Assembly (NCBI GenBank): GCA_015058955.1
Contig: SVBJ01000010.1
Coordinates: forward strand, 1-58,623
Length of the DNA stretch: 58,623 nucleotides
Origin: Erysipelotrichaceae bacterium
GTDB lineage: Bacteria > Bacillota_I > Bacilli_A > Erysipelotrichales > Erysipelotrichaceae
Reading direction: 5' to 3'
In this document: piece after piece, positions 1-8,416 of the stretch
Layout of the letters: the number at the start of each line of letters is the position of its first letter
Position numbering within the stretch: position 1 is the first letter of the stretch
Translations under genes and position numbers: made by a program
Notes under the pieces: model-generated
Told to the model about the DNA's origin: nothing
The model's database searches: none
The model's input: only the letters and a program-made list of their open reading frames with translations

Positions 1-36
1 TTCATAGTGCGCTTTACTCAAAGAACTATTCTTCTT

Positions 37-56
37 CAACCCCCGATCGGGGGTTG
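37..56. repeat. Perfect 20-bp palindrome (G/C-rich hairpin)
   Basis: The 20 bases form a perfect palindrome, caaccccc-gatc-gggggttg, able to fold as an 8-bp stem with a 4-base loop. It lies just beyond the stop codon of the minus-strand gene at 62-730. No T-run follows the stem on either strand, so it is a weak candidate for an intrinsic terminator. It could instead be a protein-binding site for a gene outside the window. Confidence 0.5.
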
Positions 57-61
57 ACTAT

Positions 62-730
62 TTACCTAAAGACTTTCCCGATGTCCGCCTTCGGACAGTG
101 TCTGACAATGTATCTGTAGACAAAATCAAAATCGTCATCATCAACATAGACCTGATTCTCCATTAACAGTCCGCTCAGTGTTATTAAATGCTTTTCCGGA
201 TAGGCTCTGATTCTTCTGACATTGGCGAAACGGGTATACAGTGAACCACCGGAAGCCGATAAGGTTCCCGCAGCCGTGGTAGTCCTGTTTTTGGCTGACA
301 GGCCCATGAAGACAGTCAGCAGATCCAGGGCCTTGGCCTTATCAGTTTTGATCTGAATATGATCTATTCCTGAATCATCCATTTCAAACAGGACCGTATA
401 CTTACCGTTATTGGCCTTGGTAACAATGTAATATGCCGGAAGGGAAAGAACCAGCAGAATGCCGAATACTACCAGACCCATCTGCCGGGTAAATAACATT
501 CCCTGCAGTCCTCCGCCTTCAAACAGATTAAAGATACCCATCAGACACATGACTGCCAGAGCAGACACAATCAGCACCTTCCATACTTCAAATAACAGGA
601 AAAAGCTCTTCAGCATTGGCATTTCATATATCCAGCGATACTTTCCGGTCGTATCAGTAAAAAGACTTCTGAACATCAGATCTTCCAGTTCCTGAGACTT
701 CTCCATGACTGTTACCTTCTTCTTATCCAT
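62..730 (-). CDS. Unknown membrane protein with two TM helices
   Basis: This 222-residue protein is not recognised. Two hydrophobic segments are visible, near residues 43-68 and 84-103, separated by a short loop. The rest (about 105-222) is a mixed alpha/beta soluble domain ending in an acidic stretch (VDDDDFDF). That arrangement, a helical hairpin followed by a beta-rich domain, resembles the YcxB/bacterial-PH-like membrane proteins of Firmicutes, but this is a guess from layout only. The ATG at 730 is preceded by gaggtaagcc, a fair ribosome binding site. It is transcribed alone, diverging from the esterase operon at 886. The soluble part is probably cytoplasmic. Confidence 0.7.
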   Translation of the reverse strand: MDKKKVTVMEKSQELEDLMFRSLFTDTTGKYRWIYEMPMLKSFFLLFEVWKVLIVSALAVMCLMGIFNLFEGGGLQGMLFTRQMGLVVFGILLVLSLPAYYIVTKANNGKYTVLFEMDDSGIDHIQIKTDKAKALDLLTVFMGLSAKNRTTTAAGTLSASGGSLYTRFANVRRIRAYPEKHLITLSGLLMENQVYVDDDDFDFVYRYIVRHCPKADIGKVFR

Positions 731-885
731 GGCTTACCTCCATTTCACTTGTACAGACGTTATTATATTTCACAACTGATAATTATATTATACAGAACTG
801 ATGTTCCAGATAGAATACATTTGTTCAGAAGTAAAGAATGCCTCAGCCATAACAAGGTATGCTAGAATATAGACAGGTATTGAGC

Positions 886-1707
886 ATGAAACTTAAGTCA
901 GAGAGAAGATACATTAATACACCGGGCACCAGCATGGAGATCATCATTCTGCATCCGCTGAATCATAAAGGAAAACTGCCGGGGATCCTGTGGATCCATG
1001 GAGGGGGCTATGTGACCGGCTTTGCGGAAATGGTCTATGCTTCCTGCGGCAGAATGCTGGCCAAAAAGTATGGTGCGGTAGTAATTTCACCGCAATACCG
1101 TCTTTCCGGCAAGGCTCCCTACCCTGCTGCTCTGGAAGACTGTTTTTCCGCCCTGCAGTACATGGATCAGCATAAGGAAGAACTGGGAATTGACAGAATA
1201 ATCGTCGGCGGAGAAAGTGCCGGGGGCGGTCTGGCTGTGGCAACCTGCCTGTATGCCAGAGATAACAGTGACATCGAAATAGCCATGCAGATACCGCTTT
1301 ATCCGATGATCGACTGTCAGGATACTGAATCTTCAGCCAATAACCACCGGCCAATCTGGAATACCCGCCGCAATCACATGGGATGGAAAAAGTATCTGGG
1401 AAAGCTTTACGATAATGACAATATCTCACCATATGCCTCCCCGGCCCGTGAAACCGATTACCGTAATCTGCCACCATGTTATACCTTTGTCTGCGAAGGT
1501 GAACCGTTTTACCGGGAAACCCTGAGGTATGTTGAAAACCTGCAGAAAGCCGGTATCATGGCATCAGTGGATGTTTACAAAGGCAACATCCATTCCTTTG
1601 ACTTACTGACCCCCTGGACTTCCCAGGCCAGAACAGCAAGAAGAATACTCTGTGATAAGTACAGGGAAATAATATACAGCGACCAACAGGAGGAACCAAA
1701 TGACTGA
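886..1707 (+). CDS. Alpha/beta hydrolase, HSL-type esterase/lipase
   Basis: A probable carboxylic-ester hydrolase of the hormone-sensitive-lipase class. The oxyanion-hole motif HGGG lies at about residues 38-41, the nucleophile elbow GESAGG places Ser near 111, and the late IHSFD supplies a plausible His. Length (273 residues) suits the family. The frame is open back to an ATG at 859, but that start has its purine-rich stretch too close; the ATG at 886, with agacagg about nine bases upstream, is preferred. It begins a compact plus-strand run: its last 8 bases overlap the nitroreductase gene. The product lacks a signal peptide and is likely cytoplasmic. Substrate cannot be told. Confidence 0.8.
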   Translation: MKLKSERRYINTPGTSMEIIILHPLNHKGKLPGILWIHGGGYVTGFAEMVYASCGRMLAKKYGAVVISPQYRLSGKAPYPAALEDCFSALQYMDQHKEELGIDRIIVGGESAGGGLAVATCLYARDNSDIEIAMQIPLYPMIDCQDTESSANNHRPIWNTRRNHMGWKKYLGKLYDNDNISPYASPARETDYRNLPPCYTFVCEGEPFYRETLRYVENLQKAGIMASVDVYKGNIHSFDLLTPWTSQARTARRILCDKYREIIYSDQQEEPND

Positions 1708-2365
1708 AATAATGGAGATCATGAAAGCCCGTCACAGCGTCAGATCCTATCTGGATAAACCGATCCCGCAGGATATCAGGAAACAGCTTGACGATTACGC
1801 TGCTGAACTGAATCGCCAGGGCAATCTTAACATGCAGATAATCTATGACGAACCGCAGTGCTTTAACAGCCGTCTGGCTCATTACGGCAGGTTTGAAAAC
1901 TGTTCAAACTACATTGCGGTCATAGGAAAGAAAGCCGCAGACCTGGATTACAGAGGCGGCTATTACGGTGAATTACTGGTATTGAAGGCTCAGCAGCTGG
2001 GCCTGAATACCTGCTGGGTTGCCCTTACCCATGGCAAAAGCCAGGCTGTCATAAATTCCGGTGAAACCGAAGTGATCATCATTTCACTTGGTTACGGCAA
2101 AACTGCCGGTAACCCGCATAAGAGCAAATCAGCCGAGAATGTTTCCGATGTAACTGATGACTCACCGCAATGGTATAAAAGAGGAATTGATGCTGCCCTG
2201 TTAGCCCCTACTGCTGTTAACCAGCAGAAATTCCGCTTTACCCTCAACGGCAACAAGGTTTCCCTGAAGCATCCGCTGATAGGTACCTGTCTTGACATTG
2301 ATACCGGAATAGTAAGCTGCCATTTTGAACTGGCAGCCGGAAATGAGAATTTTGAATGGGCATGA
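1700..2365 (+). CDS. Nitroreductase-family flavoprotein
   Basis: A 221-residue member of the nitroreductase family. The N-terminal pattern MKARHSVRSYLDKPI is the family's FMN-phosphate binding signature, and the later ALLAPTAVNQQ matches the second conserved helix. Such enzymes use FMN and NAD(P)H to reduce nitro compounds, quinones or other small electrophiles; the physiological substrate is unknown. The ATG at 1700 follows a strong caggagg. The start overlaps the end of the esterase gene, and the stop overlaps the next gene's ATG in an ATGA junction, so translation of these genes is probably coupled. Confidence 0.85.
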   Translation: MTEIMEIMKARHSVRSYLDKPIPQDIRKQLDDYAAELNRQGNLNMQIIYDEPQCFNSRLAHYGRFENCSNYIAVIGKKAADLDYRGGYYGELLVLKAQQLGLNTCWVALTHGKSQAVINSGETEVIIISLGYGKTAGNPHKSKSAENVSDVTDDSPQWYKRGIDAALLAPTAVNQQKFRFTLNGNKVSLKHPLIGTCLDIDTGIVSCHFELAAGNENFEWA

Positions 2366-3147
2366 AACAGTACATCGTAGATGCATTTACCGATACATTA
2401 TTCAAAGGCAATCAGGCAGCAGTCTGCGTCATGAAAAGCTGGCCTGCTGACCGGCTGATGCAGAGCATTGCCAGGGAGAACAACTTTTCCGAAACCGCTT
2501 TTACGGTAAAAGAAGGAAACATCTATCACTTAAGATGGTTCACCCCGGGCGGTGAAGTTGACTTCTGCGGGCATGCCACCCTGGGGACTTCCTACGTTCT
2601 GTTTAATTTTTATGAAACAGAAGCAGAAAGGATCACCTATTCAACCAAGGTCGGTGAGCTAAGCGTGGAAAGACAGGATTCACTTTATGTCATGAACTTC
2701 CCGGCTTATCATTTAAACAGAGTTGAAGTTACGGATCAGATGACCCGGGCCATTGGCATCAAGCCTCTGGAAGCCTATCTTGACAGAGACCTTCTGCTGG
2801 TGCTTCCGAAAGCTGATGATGTCAGAAATCTCAGGTTTGATCTTAACAGGATCCGGAAACTAGACGGTCTGACTCTGGCGGTGACAGCACCGTCAGACAA
2901 TGCCGAATATGACAGTGTCAGCCGTGTCTTTGTACCCAAGCTTAATGTCAATGAAGATCCGGTAACCGGCAGTTCACACTGCATGATTGCTCCTTACTGG
3001 AGCAGACGACTGGGAAAGAGCAGACTGACCTGTTTCCAGGCGTCAGAAAGATCAGGCATTCTGTATGTCGAATGTCTGGGTGAAAGAGTCAGCATTGCCG
3101 GCAAAGCCGTGCTGTACAGTGAAGCTGAGATCCTTAAAGATTTCTAG
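2362..3147 (+). CDS. PhzF-family isomerase/epimerase
   Basis: PhzF-family protein of the diaminopimelate-epimerase-like fold. The opening KQYIVDAFT, the GNQAAVC strand, the catalytic Glu in NNFSETAF (about residue 44), GGEVDFCGHATLG and the late NEDPVTGSSHC are all signature positions. Family members isomerise small acids (PhzF itself acts on a chorismate-derived acid), but most homologues have no known substrate. I chose ATG 2362 because it overlaps the preceding stop as ATGA and gives the usual family N-terminus; an in-frame ATG at 2356 adds two residues. It is likely cytoplasmic and cotranscribed with the nitroreductase. Confidence 0.85.
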   Translation: MKQYIVDAFTDTLFKGNQAAVCVMKSWPADRLMQSIARENNFSETAFTVKEGNIYHLRWFTPGGEVDFCGHATLGTSYVLFNFYETEAERITYSTKVGELSVERQDSLYVMNFPAYHLNRVEVTDQMTRAIGIKPLEAYLDRDLLLVLPKADDVRNLRFDLNRIRKLDGLTLAVTAPSDNAEYDSVSRVFVPKLNVNEDPVTGSSHCMIAPYWSRRLGKSRLTCFQASERSGILYVECLGERVSIAGKAVLYSEAEILKDF

Positions 3148-3165
3148 AACATATGGGGGTATTAA

Positions 3166-3651
3166 ATGATTCTGGTTATTGAAAGCGTTATTCTGTGTCT
3201 GCTGTTTACGGTGATGGTATATCTGATATCCCGTGAACCGATTAAGACGATATACAACTATCCGCCTGCCATTCAGGAAAGAGTAAAGTCCCTGGAACAG
3301 TATAAAGATCAGATCCCGACCCGGAAAAACAAAGTGGCTGTCAAAACCACAGCTGCCCTGCTGTTTGTCGTAATTCTCAGTCTGATAATGAAACATGTCA
3401 ACGGCTGTACGACCTTTAAGAATGCTTTTCTGACCAGTTTCCTGCTGTGGAGCGTTGTCAATCTTTATGATGCCGTTGTTATGGACATCATCTGGTTCTG
3501 TCACGACCCGCATTTTGTCATTGAAGGTACCGAAGACATGGTATCTGACTATCACGATTACCGGTTCCATATGAAAGGCTTCCTCATTGGTGAAGTTCTG
3601 GCTCTGGCAGTTTGCCGGCTTGTCGGCCTTGTTGTTCAGTTTTTACTGTAG
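3166..3651 (+). CDS. Unknown four-helix membrane protein
   Basis: This 161-residue protein is unrecognised. Hydrophobic segments appear at about residues 1-20, 60-80, 88-112 and 137-160, with a charged cytoplasmic-looking loop between the first two. No catalytic motif stands out, although a conserved-looking FCHDPHF follows helix 3. An ATG at 3166 is preceded by gggggt with acceptable spacing, 18 bases after the PhzF-like stop. It belongs to the same plus-strand run as the esterase, nitroreductase and PhzF genes and the unknown gene at 3664. Confidence 0.7.
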   Translation: MILVIESVILCLLFTVMVYLISREPIKTIYNYPPAIQERVKSLEQYKDQIPTRKNKVAVKTTAALLFVVILSLIMKHVNGCTTFKNAFLTSFLLWSVVNLYDAVVMDIIWFCHDPHFVIEGTEDMVSDYHDYRFHMKGFLIGEVLALAVCRLVGLVVQFLL

Positions 3652-3663
3652 AAAAAGAAAACC

Positions 3664-4068
3664 ATGGATTACAGTGCAGAAACACTATTTGTTGAATCAT
3701 ACATAAAAAAAGGCCGCCAGAAAAGGATGATCTATGAGCTGACAACCCCGAAAAAGCGTTATGAGGGGCTGGACCGCTTCTGTCATAACAGCAGCAAGCT
3801 CATTGATCACAATAAGGTCCTTCTGGAAGGCGACGATCTGGAAAGACAGCCGGAATTCTTCAAATTCATTAAGGAGCACCGTGAAAACTGTCTCATCCTT
3901 TCTCCTGACTCTTTCATTGACGGTTTATCAATGGCCCTGCCGCTGGCCCTGAAAGCCGCTGAAGAATCCTTTGATGCGGTAATCGTACTGGGAGATGGCT
4001 ACTGTCTGGTATATGGGGAATCTGAAAAAGGCGGACGCGAAAAATACCTGATGGTACGGAACAAATAA
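3664..4068 (+). CDS. Unknown small cytoplasmic protein
   Basis: A 134-residue protein with no recognised family. It has no membrane segment. The second half alternates strands and helices (CLILSPDSF, SFDAVIVLGDGYCLVYG), suggesting an alpha/beta domain. It starts 12 bases after the preceding membrane-protein gene and ends at a strong hairpin at 4068-4101, so it closes the operon that begins at 886. Upstream of its ATG lies a purine-rich gaaaaagaaaacc rather than a clear Shine-Dalgarno site. Nothing in the sequence reveals a function. Confidence 0.65.
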   Translation: MDYSAETLFVESYIKKGRQKRMIYELTTPKKRYEGLDRFCHNSSKLIDHNKVLLEGDDLERQPEFFKFIKEHRENCLILSPDSFIDGLSMALPLALKAAEESFDAVIVLGDGYCLVYGESEKGGREKYLMVRNK

Positions 4069-4101
4069 AGACAAACTCTGAGTTACCTCAGAGTTTGTCT
4101 T
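4068..4101. terminator. Bidirectional intrinsic terminator
   Basis: A perfect 15-bp stem (aagacaaactctgag paired with ctcagagtttgtctt) with loop ttac, followed by attttgg on the plus strand and by a T-rich stretch on the minus strand. It sits between convergent genes ending at 4068 and 4117 and can serve both. Confidence 0.85.
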
Positions 4102-4116
4102 ATTTTGGATAACAGG

Positions 4117-4755
4117 TTATATTAACAGGCTGATGCCTATTGCCAGCAACACCGCCAGTATCATTGAACCGACGGTCTTGGCCAGTGTTGTATGCAGTAC
4201 GACAAGAGCCATGACGAAGACAAAGGTATCAAGAATGCTGTTGATGTCAAAATACCAGATGCCGTAACTGAAGCAGACACGCCGCATTACCGCAATAATT
4301 ATTCCGCTTAATAACATTGAAACAAATGATCTGCCCCTGGCATACCAGCAGACAAAGGCCATTAACGGGGAAACCCGGGTTATGCCATACCAGATCAGCA
4401 TGTATTCCCATGGATTGAATCCCGCAAAGACAATTGTGTAAACATGATAGCTTATGGTCATGCCTATAAAGAATGCCAGTACATTAACTGCCGCTGTAAA
4501 GGGAGCATTACTGTAAACGGCGATCATCAGGGCAATCAGCAGCCAGATGCTGAATCCGGAAAAGAAGTTATTGAGATTCATGGCGGAAATGGCATGCTGC
4601 CACCAGATGGTATCATCAATGCTCAGGTTATCAAGCCATTTCGCAAAGACACCTAACAGAATACCAAGAATCAGAAAACAGACAGAGTGAATAATCACCT
4701 GTCTTTTTGTGATGAGCTTATCTGTGTTTCTGATTCTGTCCAACCTTATTGCCAT
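4117..4755 (-). CDS. Unknown multi-pass membrane protein
   Basis: A 212-residue, strongly hydrophobic protein with about six transmembrane stretches, for example residues 20-42, 62-84, 88-112, 120-140, 143-160 and 175-210. The N-terminus is basic (RLDRIRNTDKLITKRQ), as expected for a cytoplasmic tail. The segments FFSGFSIWLLIALMI and AAVNVLAFFIGMTISYH recall small uncharacterised Firmicute membrane proteins, but I cannot assign a family with confidence. It is a single gene between the terminator at 4068-4101 and the DUF1893 gene. The start codon at 4755 has only a weak ribosome binding site (ttaaggttgagtt). Confidence 0.65.
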   Translation of the reverse strand: MAIRLDRIRNTDKLITKRQVIIHSVCFLILGILLGVFAKWLDNLSIDDTIWWQHAISAMNLNNFFSGFSIWLLIALMIAVYSNAPFTAAVNVLAFFIGMTISYHVYTIVFAGFNPWEYMLIWYGITRVSPLMAFVCWYARGRSFVSMLLSGIIIAVMRRVCFSYGIWYFDINSILDTFVFVMALVVLHTTLAKTVGSMILAVLLAIGISLLI

Positions 4756-4825
4756 AACTCAACCTTAAGAATAATTATACCTTCAAAGTCCCGATTTTAA
4801 CATAACAGCCACAAATAAAGCCATG

Positions 4826-5266
4826 TTATTTTTTCATGGCCTGTATCTTCTTCAGAGTTTCCCTGACTGTCGCCAGTACTGCGGTAAAATCATCTTCATC
4901 GATCCCATGCAGAGCGGCTTCAAACGGTCCTTCCTTAGTTTTAACCGGGTTAAGGATCATTTCCACCAGCTGATCATAATATACCTTGATGTTCTTTCTT
5001 TCAGCGATGTTATAAGCGCTCTGACTGATGACATCAGCGTATATTTCCTTAATTCCGCAATGGTTTGAAATGATGACAGCGGCTTTTCCAATGATCCTGT
5101 CTGACTGATAAAGCGGCTTTACCTCTCCCTTTTCCCATATTTCCAAAAATTCCAGCATCGGTACGATGCCTTTCTTGTCACTTTTGAAAATGATCCGGGA
5201 TTCGTCGGCAATTACGCAGGTCAGATTCTCACTGTGCATCACTTCCCGGCATATTCTGGAATTCAT
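4826..5266 (-). CDS. DUF1893 family protein
   Basis: A 146-residue DUF1893 protein, the family of Thermotoga TM1506, whose structure is a cytidine-deaminase-like fold. Supporting features are NLTCVIADESRIIFKSDKKGIVPMLEFL near the start, the GKAAVIIS strand, and IYADVISQSAYNIAE. The family has no established biochemical role; a nucleotide- or metabolite-binding function is conceivable. An acidic GIDEDDF precedes the C-terminal helix. It appears to be transcribed alone on the minus strand, with aggtgat upstream of the ATG at 5266. Family assignment comes from recalled sequence pattern. Confidence 0.8.
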   Translation of the reverse strand: MNSRICREVMHSENLTCVIADESRIIFKSDKKGIVPMLEFLEIWEKGEVKPLYQSDRIIGKAAVIISNHCGIKEIYADVISQSAYNIAERKNIKVYYDQLVEMILNPVKTKEGPFEAALHGIDEDDFTAVLATVRETLKKIQAMKK

Positions 5267-5342
5267 AACATCACCTGTCCTTCTGTTTCCCTATAAATAT
5301 AGCAGTTTTGAGCAGAACCTGAAAACAAAATGACCTCAGATG

Positions 5343-6833
5343 TCATCTGACCAGTACTGCTGCCCCGGCAGGTAACGTGTTGCCGTAGTCACCGCTGGAG
5401 AATACAACTTTTCCTTCAAACGGGAATTCATGTTCCGACATGTTGACTATCAGTCTGTATTTCCCTCTGGTAAAGGTCACAATTCTGTCCTTTTCAATGA
5501 TTTCCATGGCCGGATCACTCAGATCTCTGTTTTTCTTTCTTAATTCGATCAGCTTGCGGATGAAACTGTACAGTGAATTATCATCAGCCATCGCTGCTTC
5601 CGCGCTTACCTTATTGTCAGGGTTAAACGGCAGGTATGTTTCATCGGCGGTCTGTGAAAAACCGTGACATGGTTCACTGTCATTCCAGATCATCGGAATG
5701 CGGGTTCCGGTTCTCTGAAATCCCCCGTCCTTTGACGGCAGATCAGCAGTCTTCATTCCGATCTCATCTCCATACAGAATAAACGGCACGCCTGGAAGTG
5801 TGAATAACATCAGATAGAAGGTTCTTAATTCCTCTTCATTGAGATAATTGGCGATTCTCCAGGTATCATGATTGCCGCTGATCAAAGCAAGCTGTCTTTT
5901 CTGTCTGAAAGCTTCTTCAAATCTCTCCCTCATGTCCTTCAGGGCAAACCGGATGTCTCCCCCGCCCTTTATCAGTGCCTTGCCTCTGGTTGAGTAATTG
6001 CTACGGAACAGGCGGTGATAGTAGTTATCCCAGTGATCCAGAACGAAGTCAGCGTCAAAGCCGGCATCAAAGGCCTGCTTTGGATTGGACCATTCACTGA
6101 CAAAGAAAGCATCCGGATATTCCTTTCTGATGCGGCGGAACATCCATCTCCAGACTTCACAGGTTGCTTTCTTGTCATCATCATTCTTGACCAGGGAATC
6201 AGCCATGTCCACACGGAATCCGTCTGCCCCCTTGCCTAACCAGAACCTCATGACTTCCAGCAGGTAATTGCGGGCCTTCAAGGTCCTTTCATCCTTATAT
6301 GACATCTGCCAGGACGGGTAATCTATTCTCTTAAAACCGTAGTTGAAGGCCGGTTGATGGGCAAAGAAGTTTACCAGATAACAGCCATTACGCTGATGCA
6401 TTCCGCTGATCAGCCTTAAGCCCGGTTCCAGATTCCAGATATTGTCATTCCAGATGAACAGATCACTCTTTTCATTTTTTTCGGGTCTGGCACTTTCCAG
6501 AAAGTCCCGGTTATCAGAGGATGCATGCCCGGCTACCAGGTCTACCAGTATCTTAATTCCCTTTTCATGGGCATTACGGCATAACTGTTGAAAATCCCGT
6601 AAGGTACCGAAACGGGGATCTACATCAAAGAAATCCTTCACATCATAGCCGCCATCCCTGAACGGTGAAACGTAAAACGGATTAAGCCAGATGGCATTGA
6701 AGCCCATGTTGTGGACATAGTCAAGTTTTTCGGTTATGCCCCTTAAATCACCGATGCCGTCAGCATTGCTGTCACGGAAAGATGTCGGATAGATCTCATA
6801 GGCAATAAGATTACGGAATGATTTTCTGCTCAT
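5343..6833 (-). CDS. GH13 alpha-amylase-family glycosidase (alpha-glucosidase type)
   Basis: A 496-residue GH13 enzyme that should cleave alpha-glucosidic bonds in oligosaccharides. The catalytic triad is visible: nucleophile Asp209 in GFRVDMADS, acid/base Glu247 in FVSEWSN, and Asp323 in SGNHDTW. Region I reads DLVAGHAS rather than the usual VNH, a mild departure. No signal peptide is seen, so it is intracellular. The frame extends to 6896 but overlaps the neighbour; ATG 6833 is preferred because gaaagagg lies seven bases upstream and the protein then begins like its family (LIAYEIYPTSF). It lies 31 bases downstream of a PfkB kinase gene, suggesting an operon that breaks down an oligosaccharide and phosphorylates the product. 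Confidence 0.9.
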   Translation of the reverse strand: MSRKSFRNLIAYEIYPTSFRDSNADGIGDLRGITEKLDYVHNMGFNAIWLNPFYVSPFRDGGYDVKDFFDVDPRFGTLRDFQQLCRNAHEKGIKILVDLVAGHASSDNRDFLESARPEKNEKSDLFIWNDNIWNLEPGLRLISGMHQRNGCYLVNFFAHQPAFNYGFKRIDYPSWQMSYKDERTLKARNYLLEVMRFWLGKGADGFRVDMADSLVKNDDDKKATCEVWRWMFRRIRKEYPDAFFVSEWSNPKQAFDAGFDADFVLDHWDNYYHRLFRSNYSTRGKALIKGGGDIRFALKDMRERFEEAFRQKRQLALISGNHDTWRIANYLNEEELRTFYLMLFTLPGVPFILYGDEIGMKTADLPSKDGGFQRTGTRIPMIWNDSEPCHGFSQTADETYLPFNPDNKVSAEAAMADDNSLYSFIRKLIELRKKNRDLSDPAMEIIEKDRIVTFTRGKYRLIVNMSEHEFPFEGKVVFSSGDYGNTLPAGAAVLVR

Positions 6834-6864
6834 GTCAAAGCCTCTTTCTTTTTTATAAGTAATG

Positions 6865-7782
6865 CTAAACCCATGGATGAGTCTTAATGAACTCATTTAC
6901 TTCTTCAGCAGTTGGAATGCCGCTTCTGCCTCCGATCTTGGTGCACTTGATGGCAGCAGTTGCTGAAGCAAACCTGATGCACTCTTCCAGAGTTAAACCC
7001 CGGTTATAGGCATACAGGAAACTGCCGTGGAAAACATCACCGGCACCGGTGGTATCGACCACATCCACCTTATAAGCCGGGAAATACCTGATTTCATCAT
7101 TGATCAGGGCTGCACACCCTTTAGATCCCAGAGTAGTTATCAATATCTTACTGCCATACTTTGCCAGTGCTTTCATGTTATCTTCCAGATTGCCCTTGCC
7201 GCAGACCTTTTCAGGATAGTCAGCGCAGGTAATGACGATGTCACACAGCGGTAAAAGGCGGCAGTTATTGGCAGCCTCCCTTTCCCCGCGGCAGGCATCA
7301 TAGGAAACCGTAACGCCCTTTTCACGGGCATATTGGGCAATGCGGACATCGCTTTCATAATGACCCCCATCCATATGAACAACGGAAGCATTTTCAATCA
7401 GTTCTTTGCGGATGTCAGTCAGTTCGATTGGCGGAGTGTTTTCCTTATTGGCCAGAAAGGTTCTGGAGCCGTTTTTACTGTTGATAAGGACATAGGAAAC
7501 CGTGTTGACATATCCCGGCAGCATTTCCACCCCGTCAACATTTACTCCTTCATCAACCAGTCCCTGCAGTATCTTCTGACCGTTTTCATCATCAGCCAGA
7601 TTGCCGAAAAAGGCACATTTCCGTCCCAGACGGGCAACGGCTACCATGGCGGTGGCAGTCATGCCGCCTCCCTGAGTCTTCTGTTCGATGACGCCTACAT
7701 GTCTTTCCTCACCCGGAAAATCAGTCAGTTTTAACAAAACGTCATAGACAGCCGTTCCGGTTCCAATTATTGGCATTCTCAT
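6865..7782 (-). CDS. PfkB-family carbohydrate kinase
   Basis: A ribokinase/PfkB-family sugar or nucleoside kinase of 305 residues. The N-terminal GTGTAVYDVLLKL and the GGGMTATAMVAVARLG substrate-side motif are typical, and DTTGAGDVFHGSF near residue 250 holds the catalytic Asp and anion hole. Substrate is not evident. A GTG at 7791 is in frame, but ATG 7782 has gggag eight bases upstream and fits better. It is the first gene of a minus-strand pair with the GH13 glucosidase, and diverges from the purine genes over only about 65 bp, so the promoters must be close together. Confidence 0.85.
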   Translation of the reverse strand: MRMPIIGTGTAVYDVLLKLTDFPGEERHVGVIEQKTQGGGMTATAMVAVARLGRKCAFFGNLADDENGQKILQGLVDEGVNVDGVEMLPGYVNTVSYVLINSKNGSRTFLANKENTPPIELTDIRKELIENASVVHMDGGHYESDVRIAQYAREKGVTVSYDACRGEREAANNCRLLPLCDIVITCADYPEKVCGKGNLEDNMKALAKYGSKILITTLGSKGCAALINDEIRYFPAYKVDVVDTTGAGDVFHGSFLYAYNRGLTLEECIRFASATAAIKCTKIGGRSGIPTAEEVNEFIKTHPWV

Positions 7783-7846
7783 AAAGATCACTCCCTGTTA
7801 CCATATTAGCACAGATGTTATATACTTGTAATGTGAGGTTAAAAAC

Positions 7847-8416
7847 ATGAAAAACTACTGTCTGAAAGTTGCCGGTCTGGAAAGACAACTGCCCTATGTC
7901 GACATCAACGACGAAATCGCCTTTGCCAGTTTCGTGGTCATTTCCGATACCGAACTGGTCAGTGCCGCCGGAAAGCAGCTGGCCGAAAAAATCGGAGAAT
8001 GTGATGTAATAGTCACCGCTGAAGCCAAGGGCATAGCCTTAAGCTATGAGATCAGCAGACAGCTGGGTCACAAAGGCTTCGTTGTCGCCCGCAAATCCGA
8101 GAAAAGCTACATGAGAGACATTCTGGAAACGTCAGTAAAATCAATTACAACAGTTTCCCAGCAACATCTCTATCTTGACGGCAGCGACATTGAAAAAATC
8201 AGAGGCCGCAATGTCTGTCTGATTGACGACGTGGTCTCCACCGGAGAATCACTGGCTGCCCTGGAGAATCTGGTAAACAAGGCCGGGGCTAATGTAATCG
8301 CCAGGGCCTGCATTCTGGCGGAAGGAAACGCAGCTGATCGAGACGACATCATTTTCCTGGAAAAACTTCCGTTATTCCGTAAGCTGTCTGACGGCAGTTA
8401 TGAGGTGATCGAATGA
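7847..8416 (+). CDS. Type I phosphoribosyltransferase (adenine/xanthine PRT-like)
   Basis: A 189-residue type I phosphoribosyltransferase. The PRPP-binding loop VCLIDDVVSTGES lies at about 123-135, and DVIVTAEAKGIALSYEIS with ARKSEKSYM matches adenine PRT-like proteins. These enzymes transfer phosphoribose from PRPP to a nucleobase; the base here is unknown. The gene overlaps the IMP cyclohydrolase gene by four bases (ATGA) and leads a three-gene purine unit. That linkage suggests either purine salvage coordinated with synthesis or a regulatory role. gtgagg precedes the ATG. Confidence 0.85.
   Translation: MKNYCLKVAGLERQLPYVDINDEIAFASFVVISDTELVSAAGKQLAEKIGECDVIVTAEAKGIALSYEISRQLGHKGFVVARKSEKSYMRDILETSVKSITTVSQQHLYLDGSDIEKIRGRNVCLIDDVVSTGESLAALENLVNKAGANVIARACILAEGNAADRDDIIFLEKLPLFRKLSDGSYEVIE

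Noticed and set aside
944-1477. Minus-strand frame of 177 codons inside the HSL-type esterase gene
   Set aside because: It is antisense to the conserved catalytic regions and its Cys/Arg/His-rich translation is typical of a shadow frame.
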